The position numbers and the translations under genes were made by a program. Below are positions 16,089 to 24,767 of a stretch of DNA of 64,000 nt, in pieces. The first letter of the stretch is position 1, and every line of letters begins with the position of its first letter. The DNA is from Ewingella sp049889095 (GTDB lineage Bacteria > Pseudomonadota > Gammaproteobacteria > Enterobacterales > Enterobacteriaceae). The notes under the pieces are model-generated. The model saw only the letters and a list, made by a program, of their open reading frames with translations, was not told the DNA's origin and did no database searches. The stretch is from assembly GCA_049889095.1 (NCBI GenBank), contig JBLJFK010000001.1. One strand, 5' to 3'.

Positions 16089-18482
16089 ATGGAAACGAAA
16101 GCCTCGTTATCACGCATCGTCGTCATAATTACCGCTTTGTTCGCCGCGTTAAGCGGGATTTATCTTTTGGCCGGCGGTGTCTGGCTGGCGAGTCAAGGTG
16201 GTTCTCTTTATTACATTATTGCCGGTGTGGTTTTGCTGGTGACTGCGTGGCTGCTGTATCGCCGCTGCGCTTCGGCATTATTGCTGTACGCCGTGTTCCT
16301 GTTATGCACCACGGTCTGGGCAGTATGGGAAGTGGGTACTGATTTTTGGGCGCTAACGCCGCGTCTCGACGTCACCTTCTTCCTCGGTCTGTGGATCGTA
16401 TTACCGTTCGTTTACCGCCAGATGGCGACTAAAAACGGTTTCGCACGCGGTGCGTTGTCGTTGTCGCTGCTCTTCACTGTGATCGTGCTGGGCTACTCTA
16501 TCTTCAACGACCCGCAGGTGATCAACGGTACGATTAAAGCAGCAGATTCAGCGCCTGCAACCTCTGATTCCGGTATCCCTGACGGCGACTGGCCTGCCTA
16601 TGGCCGCACTCAGGCCGGTACCCGCTACTCGCCGCTGAGCCAGATCAACGATCAAAACGTCAGCAAACTCCACGTGGCATGGACTTTCCGTACCGGTGAT
16701 CTGAAAAGAGCCAGCGATCCGGGTGAAATCACTGACGAAGTGACGCCAATTAAAATCGGCGACATGTTGTACCTGTGTACGCCACACCAGCAGCTGTTTG
16801 CTCTGGACGCTGCGACCGGCAAAGAGAAGTGGAAATTTGATCCACAGCTCAATTCGAATCCGACCTTCCAGCACGTCACCTGCCGCGGTGTGTCTTATCA
16901 TGAGACAACATCTGCTGCGCAAGGGACGCAAGCGAATGGCGCAGCTCCGGCAGTGTGTTCACGCCGCATCATTCTGCCTGTCAACGACGGCCGTCTGTTC
17001 GCGCTGGATGCTGAAACCGGCGCACGTTGCCCGGCATTCGGTAACAACGGTGAGCTGAATCTGCAAAACAACATGCCTAATGCAACGCCGGGTCACTATG
17101 AGCCGACGTCACCGCCCATCATCACTAAATCGGTGATCATTGTTGCCGGAGCGGTTACCGATAACTTCTCGACTCGCGAGCCTTCCGGTGTGATCCGTGG
17201 TTTCGACGTTGAGAGCGGTAAATTGCTGTGGGCCTTCGATCCGGGTGCGGCTGAGCCGAACAAACTGCCAGCCGATGGCGAGCACTTCACGCCAAACTCA
17301 CCGAACTCATGGGCGCCTGCGTCTTATGATGACAAATTGGATCTGGTTTACCTGCCAATCGGTGTAGCGACACCGGACATCTGGGGCGGCAACCGCACAC
17401 CGGATATGGAACGTTATGCGAGCGGCGTGCTGGCGCTCAATGCGACTACCGGTAAACTTGCCTGGTTCTATCAGACCGTTCACCACGATCTGTGGGATAT
17501 GGACGTTCCGGCGCAGCCAACGCTGGCTGATATCACCGACAAGACCGGCAATAAAGTGCCTGCGATTTATGTACCGACTAAAACCGGTAACATCTTCGTG
17601 CTGGACCGCCGTGACGGTAAACTGATTGTTGATGCCCCTGAGAAGCCGGTTCCACAAGGCGCAGCAAAGGGTGACCACGTGTCTCCGACTCAGCCATTCT
17701 CCAAACTGACTTTCCGTCCGGAAGCCAAACTGACTGGCAAAGACATGTGGGGGGCCACAATCTACGACCAGCTGATTTGTCGTGTGATGTTCCACCAACT
17801 GCGTTATGAAGGCACGTTCACACCACCATCCGAGCAGGGCACCTTGGTATTCCCGGGTAACCTCGGCATGTTCGAGTGGGGCGGTATCTCTGTAGATACC
17901 GACCGTCAGGTAGCTATCGCTAACCCGATTGCGCTGCCGTTTGTATCTAAACTGATCCCACGCGGACCGGGCAACCCGATTGAGCCTGACGCTAACGATA
18001 AGGGGGGTTCCGGTACTGAGTCTGGTATCCAGCATCAGTACGGCGTGCCATACGCCGTAACGCTGAACGCGTTCCTGTCCCCGTTGGGCTTGCCATGTAA
18101 ACAGCCTTCATGGGGTTATATCTCCGGCGTTGATCTGAAAACCAACGACATCGTGTGGAAAAAACGTATCGGCACCGTGCGCGATAGCTCACCGCTTCCG
18201 TTACCGTTTAAAATGGGTATGCCAATGCTGGGTGCACCGATCTCCACCGCCGGTAACGTGTTCTTCATCGCGGCAACCGCAGACAACTACCTGCGCGCGT
18301 TCAACATGAGCAACGGCGACAAATTGTGGGAAGCCCGTCTGCCCGCTGGCGGCCAGGCAACGCCAATGACTTACTCGGTGAATGGCAAACAGTACGTGGT
18401 CATTGCAGCCGGTGGTCACGGTTCGTTCGGCACCAAACTGGGCGACTACATCATCGCTTACGCACTGCCAGACGCTAAGTAA
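16089..18482 (+). CDS. gcd: Membrane-bound PQQ-dependent glucose dehydrogenase
   Basis: This 797-residue protein matches the size of E. coli Gcd (796). Residues about 10-140 contain five membrane helices that carry ubiquinone; from about 165 (DGDWPAYGRTQAGTRYSPL) the periplasmic eight-bladed propeller binds PQQ and Ca or Mg. It oxidises D-glucose to gluconolactone in the periplasm and feeds electrons to ubiquinone. E. coli and relatives lacking pqq genes make only the apoenzyme and depend on imported PQQ, which explains the gene directly upstream, pqqU (158 bases away). No pqqABCDE genes are in the window. A terminator follows. Confidence 0.97.
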   Translation: METKASLSRIVVIITALFAALSGIYLLAGGVWLASQGGSLYYIIAGVVLLVTAWLLYRRCASALLLYAVFLLCTTVWAVWEVGTDFWALTPRLDVTFFLGLWIVLPFVYRQMATKNGFARGALSLSLLFTVIVLGYSIFNDPQVINGTIKAADSAPATSDSGIPDGDWPAYGRTQAGTRYSPLSQINDQNVSKLHVAWTFRTGDLKRASDPGEITDEVTPIKIGDMLYLCTPHQQLFALDAATGKEKWKFDPQLNSNPTFQHVTCRGVSYHETTSAAQGTQANGAAPAVCSRRIILPVNDGRLFALDAETGARCPAFGNNGELNLQNNMPNATPGHYEPTSPPIITKSVIIVAGAVTDNFSTREPSGVIRGFDVESGKLLWAFDPGAAEPNKLPADGEHFTPNSPNSWAPASYDDKLDLVYLPIGVATPDIWGGNRTPDMERYASGVLALNATTGKLAWFYQTVHHDLWDMDVPAQPTLADITDKTGNKVPAIYVPTKTGNIFVLDRRDGKLIVDAPEKPVPQGAAKGDHVSPTQPFSKLTFRPEAKLTGKDMWGATIYDQLICRVMFHQLRYEGTFTPPSEQGTLVFPGNLGMFEWGGISVDTDRQVAIANPIALPFVSKLIPRGPGNPIEPDANDKGGSGTESGIQHQYGVPYAVTLNAFLSPLGLPCKQPSWGYISGVDLKTNDIVWKKRIGTVRDSSPLPLPFKMGMPMLGAPISTAGNVFFIAATADNYLRAFNMSNGDKLWEARLPAGGQATPMTYSVNGKQYVVIAAGGHGSFGTKLGDYIIAYALPDAK

Positions 18483-18509
18483 CTGTGCTAAAAGTGTTTT
18501 GATATAACG

Positions 18510-18533
18510 AAGGCCGCGAAAGCGGCCTTTTTT
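18510..18533 (+). terminator. Terminator of gcd
   Basis: AAGGCCGC-GAAA-GCGGCCTT followed by T-rich sequence: a tight GNRA-loop hairpin 27 bases after the gcd stop. Confidence 0.92.
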
Positions 18534-18637
18534 GTCGGTGTAAAGAGAGGGCGGCGTAAATTTTATCAAGGCTTTATAGTGTATTAAGTCCCAATGTAAA
18601 AACGTTGGGTAATAAAAGGGCTTGTCGAGGAAGAGTC

Positions 18638-19141
18638 ATGGGATCCGTGCAACTTAAATCTGCCAAAGAACATCGTCACATCATCGAGAACTTGTTTACT
18701 TACTACGTTTACGACCTGTCCGAGTCGGGCCGGTGGCCTTGCGGGAATGATGGCCGCTATGGATACAGTCTGACTTTGTTGGACCCTTATTGGTCAGATG
18801 AATATCACTGGCCTTGGCTAATTTATAGTGATGAAGAGTTAGCGGGTTTCTGCCTGTTACGTCGCTATCCGGATAATCTCGATCGTTTCGATATTGATCA
18901 ATTTTTCGTATTACGCAAATTCAAAGGACGGGGAGTCGGAAAGGAAGCATTTCGCCTCGCGGTGACCGGGCTACCAGGGCTCTGGCAGACACGTGTTTTA
19001 CTTGAAAATATCTCTGCACTTAACTTTTGGCGTTCGGCTATTTCCTCACTAACCCACGGGCAGTACGAAGAGAAAGTGATGCCAGACAGAAACTTGCCGA
19101 TGCACTTTATTTTTTATCAGGTGTCTGATACTGATGACTAA
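18638..19141 (+). CDS. GNAT-family acetyltransferase
   Basis: 167 residues from the ATG at 18638, which has GAGGAAGAG directly upstream; the open frame begins earlier at 18605. The acetyl-CoA loop RKFKGRGVGKEAF is at about residue 97, preceded by the beta-4 strand DRFDIDQFFVL, and NISALNFWRS matches the usual C-terminal motif. Substrate unknown. Similar free-standing GNATs act on small molecules or amino groups of proteins. It is a single gene, convergent with the SH3 gene. Confidence 0.82.
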   Translation: MGSVQLKSAKEHRHIIENLFTYYVYDLSESGRWPCGNDGRYGYSLTLLDPYWSDEYHWPWLIYSDEELAGFCLLRRYPDNLDRFDIDQFFVLRKFKGRGVGKEAFRLAVTGLPGLWQTRVLLENISALNFWRSAISSLTHGQYEEKVMPDRNLPMHFIFYQVSDTDD

Positions 19142-19168
19142 TATGAGCAAAGTCACCTGTTGGAATTA

Positions 19169-19513
19169 TTAGATCAGCTCTATATATTCTTGTGGCACCC
19201 AACCAGCTTCTCCACAGCCCTTGATCGCCCAGTACCATCCATTAAGTGATCTTTCCACCATGAGGATTTCGTTGGTAATAACAGATAGCTCATGCGCCGT
19301 GTAATTTTCCATACAGATGACGTGGTTTGGAGACACAGGAGAGAATATTTGTTGAGGTGCCCAGCCCGCATCTCCTGAAGCGAGCTGGATCCATACCCAG
19401 CCACGCCATTCAAGATCGCAATGGCTGATAATCGCGATGTCGTCTTTCGTTAATGAAATAGGGGTTGGGTAGGAAGAACGATACTCCTTGATCACAATAG
19501 CTCGTCTGTTCAA
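19169..19513 (-). CDS. Small protein with two SH3-like segments
   Basis: With a TTG start at 19513 this is 114 residues. TTG is chosen because a perfect GGAGGT lies five bases upstream; the longer frame (to 19597) has no such site. Two repeats resembling bacterial SH3 folds are visible: RGWVWIQLASGDAGWAPQQIF at about 37-57 and LNGWYWAIKGCGEAGWVPQEYIEL at the end, each with an internal AGW(A/V)PQ motif. No signal peptide is seen. Such domains bind peptides or cell wall; the role here is unknown. It is divergent from the DUF4440 gene. Confidence 0.72.
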   Translation of the reverse strand: MNRRAIVIKEYRSSYPTPISLTKDDIAIISHCDLEWRGWVWIQLASGDAGWAPQQIFSPVSPNHVICMENYTAHELSVITNEILMVERSLNGWYWAIKGCGEAGWVPQEYIELI

Positions 19514-19577
19514 GAAAGACCTCCATGGGTTTAGGTTATATCTGTGACATGTGGAAACTGAATCGAGAGAAATACCT

Positions 19578-19961
19578 ATGCATTTAAATGAAATCAAAGA
19601 CCTTGAATGCAGTCTTCATGACGCTAAACGCGCTAACAGGCAGTGGCTGGAAAAAGTACTGCACCAGGATTTCATGGAGATCACCCGGTCAGGTATTCTC
19701 GTTGATCGGCAAGAAACCATTGCCGCGCTGACCACTGAAACAGCGGCGTCGCAAATAATGGCCTCCGATTTTCATCTGCAAACCGTTAACGCCGGATGTG
19801 TGATCTTGACATATAGAACGATGGTGCGCAGTGAAGCCGGAACTTCACACGCAGCGTTGCGCTCATCATGCTGGACACTGACTGAACGTACTGGCTGGCA
19901 ATTGCTTTTTCATCAGGTGACGCCGGATGTCAGTGAGCGCAGAAACGGCCCCGGTTTATAA
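19578..19961 (+). CDS. DUF4440 / NTF2-like protein
   Basis: 127 residues from the ATG at 19578, with GAGAG ten bases upstream. The sequence reads LNEIKDLECSLHD, LEKVLHQDFMEITRSGILVDRQETIAAL, then SSCWTLTERTGWQLLFHQVTP, the usual order of the SnoaL/DUF4440 NTF2-like fold. These are small cone-shaped domains that bind hydrophobic ligands or act as enzymes; no function can be assigned. The gene end overlaps a terminator hairpin that separates it from dld. Confidence 0.8.
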   Translation: MHLNEIKDLECSLHDAKRANRQWLEKVLHQDFMEITRSGILVDRQETIAALTTETAASQIMASDFHLQTVNAGCVILTYRTMVRSEAGTSHAALRSSCWTLTERTGWQLLFHQVTPDVSERRNGPGL

Positions 19962-19980
19962 AAGTACCGTAGCCGTTTTT
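19943..19980. terminator. Terminator between DUF4440 gene and dld
   Basis: AAACGGC pairs with GCCGTTT, with an inner GGT/ACC, followed by TTTT. It overlaps the last codons of the DUF4440 gene and lies 38 bases beyond the dld stop. Confidence 0.75.
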
Positions 19981-20017
19981 ACTGATCTATTGCTGAATTC
20001 CCGGTCAAAAATCCAAA

Positions 20018-21721
20018 TTAACCTTGCCAGTTTTTTAATTTACTGGTTTTCCCAATCCCCGGGTTAAAACTGTTGGTTGGGTCGGCTTGCTGATAGAAGG
20101 CTTTCAGATGCGGTTTCGCCAAGTACAGATGCCCGACGTTATGCTCGGCAGGATACTCGGCCCCTTTGGCGTCGAGGATTTCCAGCATCTGGTGTTTGAG
20201 TTTTTTACTGTCAGCCCCTTTTCTGACGATGTAATCCTGATGGAAAACGTGGCACATAAAGTGGCCGTAATAGAGTTTTGCTACCAGTTGATTATCGATT
20301 TCCGGCGGCAGGGTTTCGAACCAGTCAGTGTCGTTGCGGCGCAGTGCGATATCCAGTGCCAGAATATCTTCCACCTCTTTTTCGTGTACTGCGTGATAAC
20401 GCACGGCGGCACCGGCGGCGGCGAAGCGGTGGAGGAAGGCTTTCTTGCCTTCATCATCGGTGCATACGAAGAAGTCGCCCTCATTCTCACTGAAGAATTG
20501 GCTAAGGAAGGTCTGTGCCTCGTCGATTCCTGCACCGGACATTTTCAATAGCAGATGATGTTCATAGCGGTCGCGGTATTGTTTCATCCGCGGTGGCAGA
20601 TGGTTGGGCAGGGCCTTGCTGATACACTGCATCACCCGGTCGCTAAAGTTTTTGGGCAGGAACGGCACTTTGCTGACGTGGGCATCAAACTTACCTTTGG
20701 CGCTGAACATGTCCGGCATTTTGTCGGTGCCGAGTTTATCGATCATCATGAACGTGTCTTTGCCATAGACTTCGGCGATGTCGAAAATGTCGCGGTGCAT
20801 GTATTCGCCAGCGACGGGCAGGTTTTTGAAATCACGCAGGATCTGCCGGCGCAATTCGGTCAACACGGCGGTACTGTTGGTACCGATATAAAATACTTGC
20901 TGCTGGCTCTCGGCCGGGAAGGTATCGAGGCGCACGGCGAATACGGCCAGTTTGCCCGCACAACCGGAGGCTTCGAACAGGCGGCGCTGGTCGGCATTAA
21001 AACGCGATGGCGTATCCGCTTCGACATCACGTACCCGTTCTGCGTAGTCATGGTCAGAGGCCCTACGCTGGTCGTGGCTGATCTCTTCTGCTGTGAAATT
21101 ACCCTGTTCCAACCGCGTCAGTATCTGTTCCGGTGTATCACCCAGGGCGATCCCCAGATGGTTAATCAGCTGTAGCTCACCCTGAGCGTCGATTTGCGCA
21201 TACAGCGCCATCTCGGTATAAGCCGGGCCGCGTTTCACCAACGAACCGCCGGAGTTATTACAAATTCCGCCGACCACCGAGGCACCGATACACGAAGAAC
21301 CGATCACCGAATGGGGTTCGCGGCCATAGGGTTTGAGGATTTTCTCCAGTTTATATAGGGTGCTGCCAGGGAAACCAATCACCTGATTGCCGCCGTCGAG
21401 CAGTTCAATATGGTCGAGCTTCAGGGTGCTGAAAATCACAATGTCACGGTCATAGTCGTCACCGCTGGGTGTGGAACCCTCGGTAAGGCCAGTATTAGCG
21501 GCTTGCATGATGACAATTTTGTCGGCGTCGACGCAGGCTTTCAGCAGTTGCCATTGTTGCAACAGGGTCTGCGGGAACACGACAGCCAGCGCTTTACCGC
21601 CGCCCGAGCGAAAGCCTTTACGGTAACGTTCCGTATTACTGTCGCCTGTTAAGACGTGACGGCTACCGGCAATCTCTTTCAGACGCGAAATCAGCCCCTG
21701 ATTGTCCTGATGAATGCTCAT
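20018..21721 (-). CDS. dld: Quinone-dependent D-lactate dehydrogenase
   Basis: 567 residues from the ATG at 21721, which has AAGGAG seven bases upstream. It matches E. coli Dld (571): YRKGFRSGGGKALAVVFP, the FAD-binding stretch MQAANTGLTEGSTPSGDDYDRD, VIGSSCIGASVVGGICNNSGGSLV, and DPTNSFNPGIGKTSKLKNWQ at the end. It is a peripheral inner-membrane FAD flavoprotein oxidising D-lactate to pyruvate and reducing ubiquinone. The frame's 13 extra upstream residues are not part of the family. In E. coli dld lies between bglX and pbpG-yohC; here other genes intervene. It is divergent from the phn importer. Confidence 0.96.
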   Translation of the reverse strand: MSIHQDNQGLISRLKEIAGSRHVLTGDSNTERYRKGFRSGGGKALAVVFPQTLLQQWQLLKACVDADKIVIMQAANTGLTEGSTPSGDDYDRDIVIFSTLKLDHIELLDGGNQVIGFPGSTLYKLEKILKPYGREPHSVIGSSCIGASVVGGICNNSGGSLVKRGPAYTEMALYAQIDAQGELQLINHLGIALGDTPEQILTRLEQGNFTAEEISHDQRRASDHDYAERVRDVEADTPSRFNADQRRLFEASGCAGKLAVFAVRLDTFPAESQQQVFYIGTNSTAVLTELRRQILRDFKNLPVAGEYMHRDIFDIAEVYGKDTFMMIDKLGTDKMPDMFSAKGKFDAHVSKVPFLPKNFSDRVMQCISKALPNHLPPRMKQYRDRYEHHLLLKMSGAGIDEAQTFLSQFFSENEGDFFVCTDDEGKKAFLHRFAAAGAAVRYHAVHEKEVEDILALDIALRRNDTDWFETLPPEIDNQLVAKLYYGHFMCHVFHQDYIVRKGADSKKLKHQMLEILDAKGAEYPAEHNVGHLYLAKPHLKAFYQQADPTNSFNPGIGKTSKLKNWQG

Positions 21722-21894
21722 TTCTTCTCCTTCCGTTTTTCGCTTGAGCGCAATTGGCACCAGAAATAATCATAGACTTAAATGCTGTCAGGGGAAGTTT
21801 AACGTCACCGGAAGGCCATTAAAGCATCATCAATGTGTCATAAAACTCGCGCTTAATGACTACCATAATCTGTAAGCAACCGAGAGACAGCATC

Positions 21895-22725
21895 ATGGCG
21901 CAAGCTCAACTTAAGCTGGCACAGGCTGAATATCCTCAGGCCCGGCCACAGCAGCAGAACAAAGTGCTCGACGTAAAAGGGTTGGTGAAATCCTATAAAT
22001 CCGGTCAGCGCGTACTTGACGACATCAGCTTTGACCTGCATGCCGGCGAGTTTGTTGCCGTGATTGGCCGCTCTGGCGCAGGAAAATCGACGTTGCTGCA
22101 CGTGCTCAACGGCACTATTCCCTTGTCAGAGGGCAGCGTGGTTTGCCGCTATGAAAACGGCGAGCAGCAACAACTGGCCGGTCTGACCGGTAAGGCTCTG
22201 CGCCGCTGGCGCGCGGGTTGCGGCATGATTTTCCAGGACTTCTGCCTGGTTCCGCGTCTTGACGTGTTGACCAATGTGTTGCTTGGCCGCCTGAGCCAAA
22301 CCTCGACGTTAAAATCCTTTTTTAACCAGTTTGACGACGAAGACCGCGCTCGTGCGATCTCGCTGCTCGAATGGTTGCATATGCTGCCGCATGCGCTTCA
22401 GCGTGCTGAGAATCTCTCCGGCGGCCAGATGCAGCGTGTAGCGATTTGCCGCGCATTGATGCAGAACCCGAAAATACTGCTGGCCGATGAACCGGTGGCC
22501 TCGCTGGACCCGAAAAATACCTTACGTATTATGAATGCGCTTAAAAAAGTCAGTGAAGAAAATATCGCCGTGATGGTGAATTTACATTCAGTTGAACTGG
22601 TTAAAGACTTTTGTACGCGGGTGATTGGTATTGCCAAAGGGCAGATAATATTTGACGGTCACCCTGACCAATTAAATGATGACATTCTTCATCAGTTATA
22701 TGGGGAGGATGGCGAAGCACAATAA
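21895..22725 (+). CDS. phnC: Phosphonate-type ABC transporter ATP-binding protein
   Basis: 276 residues from the ATG at 21895 (GAGAGACAG upstream). Walker A is GRSGAGKST (about 61), the ABC signature LSGGQMQRVAICRAL is near 179, and Walker B ILLADEPVASLDP follows. The extra GEQQQLAGLTGKALRRWRAGCGMIFQDFCLVPRLDV region is characteristic of PhnC rather than other importers. It would drive uptake of phosphonate or a similar phosphorus oxyanion through the two PhnE permeases. It is first in the phnC-D-E1-E2 operon. Confidence 0.88.
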   Translation: MAQAQLKLAQAEYPQARPQQQNKVLDVKGLVKSYKSGQRVLDDISFDLHAGEFVAVIGRSGAGKSTLLHVLNGTIPLSEGSVVCRYENGEQQQLAGLTGKALRRWRAGCGMIFQDFCLVPRLDVLTNVLLGRLSQTSTLKSFFNQFDDEDRARAISLLEWLHMLPHALQRAENLSGGQMQRVAICRALMQNPKILLADEPVASLDPKNTLRIMNALKKVSEENIAVMVNLHSVELVKDFCTRVIGIAKGQIIFDGHPDQLNDDILHQLYGEDGEAQ

Positions 22726-22809
22726 ATAAACAGTGAAACATGTTTTTTTACGATTTTTTATTTTTATTTATCTCAACTTTATCTCCTTCTACACAAGGTC
22801 ATATATTAA

Positions 22810-23742
22810 ATGAAGAACTTATTACGTCTGGCGGTATTGGTGGCAGGTTCATTGACCGCGATGCACACAATGGCAGAAGATGCACCCAAGGAACTTAATT
22901 TGGGTATTTTGGGTGGGCAGAATGCTACTCAACAAATCGGCGATAATCAGTGCGTAAAAGATTTCTTCGATAAAGAATTAAATGTCGATACCAAACTGCG
23001 TAACTCCTCTGATTACTCCGGCGTTATTCAGGGCTTAATCGGTGGGAAGTTGGACATGGTATTAAGCATGTCACCGTCCGCATTCGCCTCGGTTTATATT
23101 AATAATCCGAAAGCCGTGGATATCGTCGGCATCACAATTGATGACACCGACCAGTCTCGTGGTTACCACTCTGTGGTGGTGGTGAAAACCGAAAGTCCGT
23201 ACAAAAAGTTGTCTGACCTGAAAGGCAAGGCATTTGGTTTTGCTGATCCTGACTCCACATCAGGCTATTTGATCCCGAACCAGGCCTTCAAGAAAGAGTT
23301 TGGCGGCAATACTGACAATAAATACAACAATTTCTTCTCCAGCGTGACCTTCTCCGGCGGCCATGAGCAGGACATTCTCGGTGTGCTGAATGGCCAGTTT
23401 GACGGTGCAGTGACCTGGACTTCCATGATTGGTGATCGCGCAACAGGATATACCTCCGGTGCTTTCAACCGCATGATCCGTATGGATCAACCTGATCTGA
23501 TGAAGAAAATTCGTATTATTTGGGAATCGCCGTTAATTCCAAATGGTCCGATTTTAGTTCGCAGTGATTTACCACCAGAATTCAAAACCAAGTTGGTCGC
23601 CGCTATTAAGAAACTGGATAAAGACGATCACGCTTGCTGGATTAAAGCTGCTGGCGGTAAAATGCATATTGGCGATACCACGCTGGCTGAGTATCAACAG
23701 ATCATAGATATGAAGCGAGAGCTCACTAAGGGCAGCCGCTAA
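22810..23742 (+). CDS. phnD: Phosphonate-type periplasmic binding protein
   Basis: 310 residues with a signal peptide (MKNLLRLAVLVAGSLTAMHTMA) and a PhnD/SBP_bac 12-like fold: LNLGILGGQNATQQ, SSDYSGVIQGLIGGKLDMVL, and KAFGFADPDSTSGYLIPN, the last being the phosphonate-site loop. It captures the ligand for phnC/phnE. Ligand identity is unknown; phosphonate, phosphite and related compounds are all possible in this family. A hairpin repeat directly follows the gene and may stabilise its mRNA relative to the permease genes. Confidence 0.87.
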   Translation: MKNLLRLAVLVAGSLTAMHTMAEDAPKELNLGILGGQNATQQIGDNQCVKDFFDKELNVDTKLRNSSDYSGVIQGLIGGKLDMVLSMSPSAFASVYINNPKAVDIVGITIDDTDQSRGYHSVVVVKTESPYKKLSDLKGKAFGFADPDSTSGYLIPNQAFKKEFGGNTDNKYNNFFSSVTFSGGHEQDILGVLNGQFDGAVTWTSMIGDRATGYTSGAFNRMIRMDQPDLMKKIRIIWESPLIPNGPILVRSDLPPEFKTKLVAAIKKLDKDDHACWIKAAGGKMHIGDTTLAEYQQIIDMKRELTKGSR

Positions 23743-23767
23743 TAGGCTATTTTACTTGTCACTTTGA

Positions 23768-23833
23768 ATGCGGGCAGTGCTCGGACTCCTCACGTACTTC
23801 ATGTACGCTCCGGGTCCTGTGCGCTGGCCGCAT
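23768..23833. repeat. Long imperfect hairpin repeat between phnD and phnE
   Basis: A 66-base near-palindrome: ATGCGG...CCGCAT at the ends, GGACTCC.../GGGTCC within, and GTAC-TTCAT-GTAC at the centre. I recognise this as an intergenic repeat type common in Yersiniaceae genomes. It sits inside the operon, 26 bases after the phnD stop. Confidence 0.78.
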
Positions 23834-23903
23834 CCAAATTTCCTGCGACAATAACGCCTATCGTATATGTGAAAATTTCCAGATAAAAACCGGAATATCC
23901 ATT

Positions 23904-24767
23904 TTGAATAAAGACTTCAATCGTTATTATCAGCAAATACGCGGTAAGCAAAAGCGTGAAGCGTTGATCTGGTCAGGGCTGATGCTGGTACTTTATTTAT
24001 GGTCAGGTAATATTTCTGAGCTTAATTTGAAAACGGTATTTCTTTCTGCACCGCATTTCTTTGATTATATCGGTGAAACGGTGCCGGTATTACACTGGTC
24101 CTTGCTGTTTGCCGATGCGCATACTCAAGGTTCGTTGGCCTATTGGGGCTACCGTCTCAATATTCAGCTGCCGTTGATCTGGGAAACCATTCAACTGGCG
24201 CTCTCTTCTACTATCTTATCGACAGCGCTGGCGACCCTGCTGGCGTTTATGGCCGCCAGTAATACTGACTCGCCAAAATGGTTGAAATTTAGCATCCGTA
24301 CTTTTGTGGCTTTTTTGCGCACCATGCCGGAACTGGCGTGGGCGGTAATGTGTGTCATGGCGTTTGGTATCGGCGCGATACCGGGCTTTATTGCCCTGAC
24401 ATTGCATACCGTCGGCAGCCTGACAAAGTTGTTTTACGAATCGATTGAAACCGCATCGGACAAACCGGTGCGCGGCCTGAAATCCTGCGGAGCTGGGCGT
24501 CTGCAACGTATGCGCTTCGCCATATGGCCGCAGGTCAAACCTATTTTCCTCTCGTACAGTTTTATGCGTCTTGAAGTTAACTTTCGCCAGTCCACCATTC
24601 TCGGGCTGGTGGGGGCGGGCGGTATCGGCCAGGAGCTGATGACATCGATCAAACTCGACCGTTACGACCAGGTCAGCATGACGTTGCTGCTGATTATCCT
24701 GGTGGTTTCCGTCATGGACTTCTTATCAGGAAAATTGCGTAAACGCGCAGTAGAGGGCACCTTCTGA
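23904..24767 (+). CDS. phnE: Phosphonate-type ABC transporter permease (first PhnE)
   Basis: A TTG start at 23904 gives 287 residues (MNKDFNRYYQQIRGK); there is no ATG before residue 27, so TTG is likely although its ribosome-binding site is weak. About six membrane helices and the permease EAA-like loop (ETASDKPVRGLKSCGAGRLQRMRFAIWPQ) near 195-225 are visible, followed by NFRQSTILGLVGAGGIGQEL, typical of PhnE. It forms the channel with the second PhnE. The stop codon shares one base with the next start (TGATG). Confidence 0.85.
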   Translation: MNKDFNRYYQQIRGKQKREALIWSGLMLVLYLWSGNISELNLKTVFLSAPHFFDYIGETVPVLHWSLLFADAHTQGSLAYWGYRLNIQLPLIWETIQLALSSTILSTALATLLAFMAASNTDSPKWLKFSIRTFVAFLRTMPELAWAVMCVMAFGIGAIPGFIALTLHTVGSLTKLFYESIETASDKPVRGLKSCGAGRLQRMRFAIWPQVKPIFLSYSFMRLEVNFRQSTILGLVGAGGIGQELMTSIKLDRYDQVSMTLLLIILVVSVMDFLSGKLRKRAVEGTF

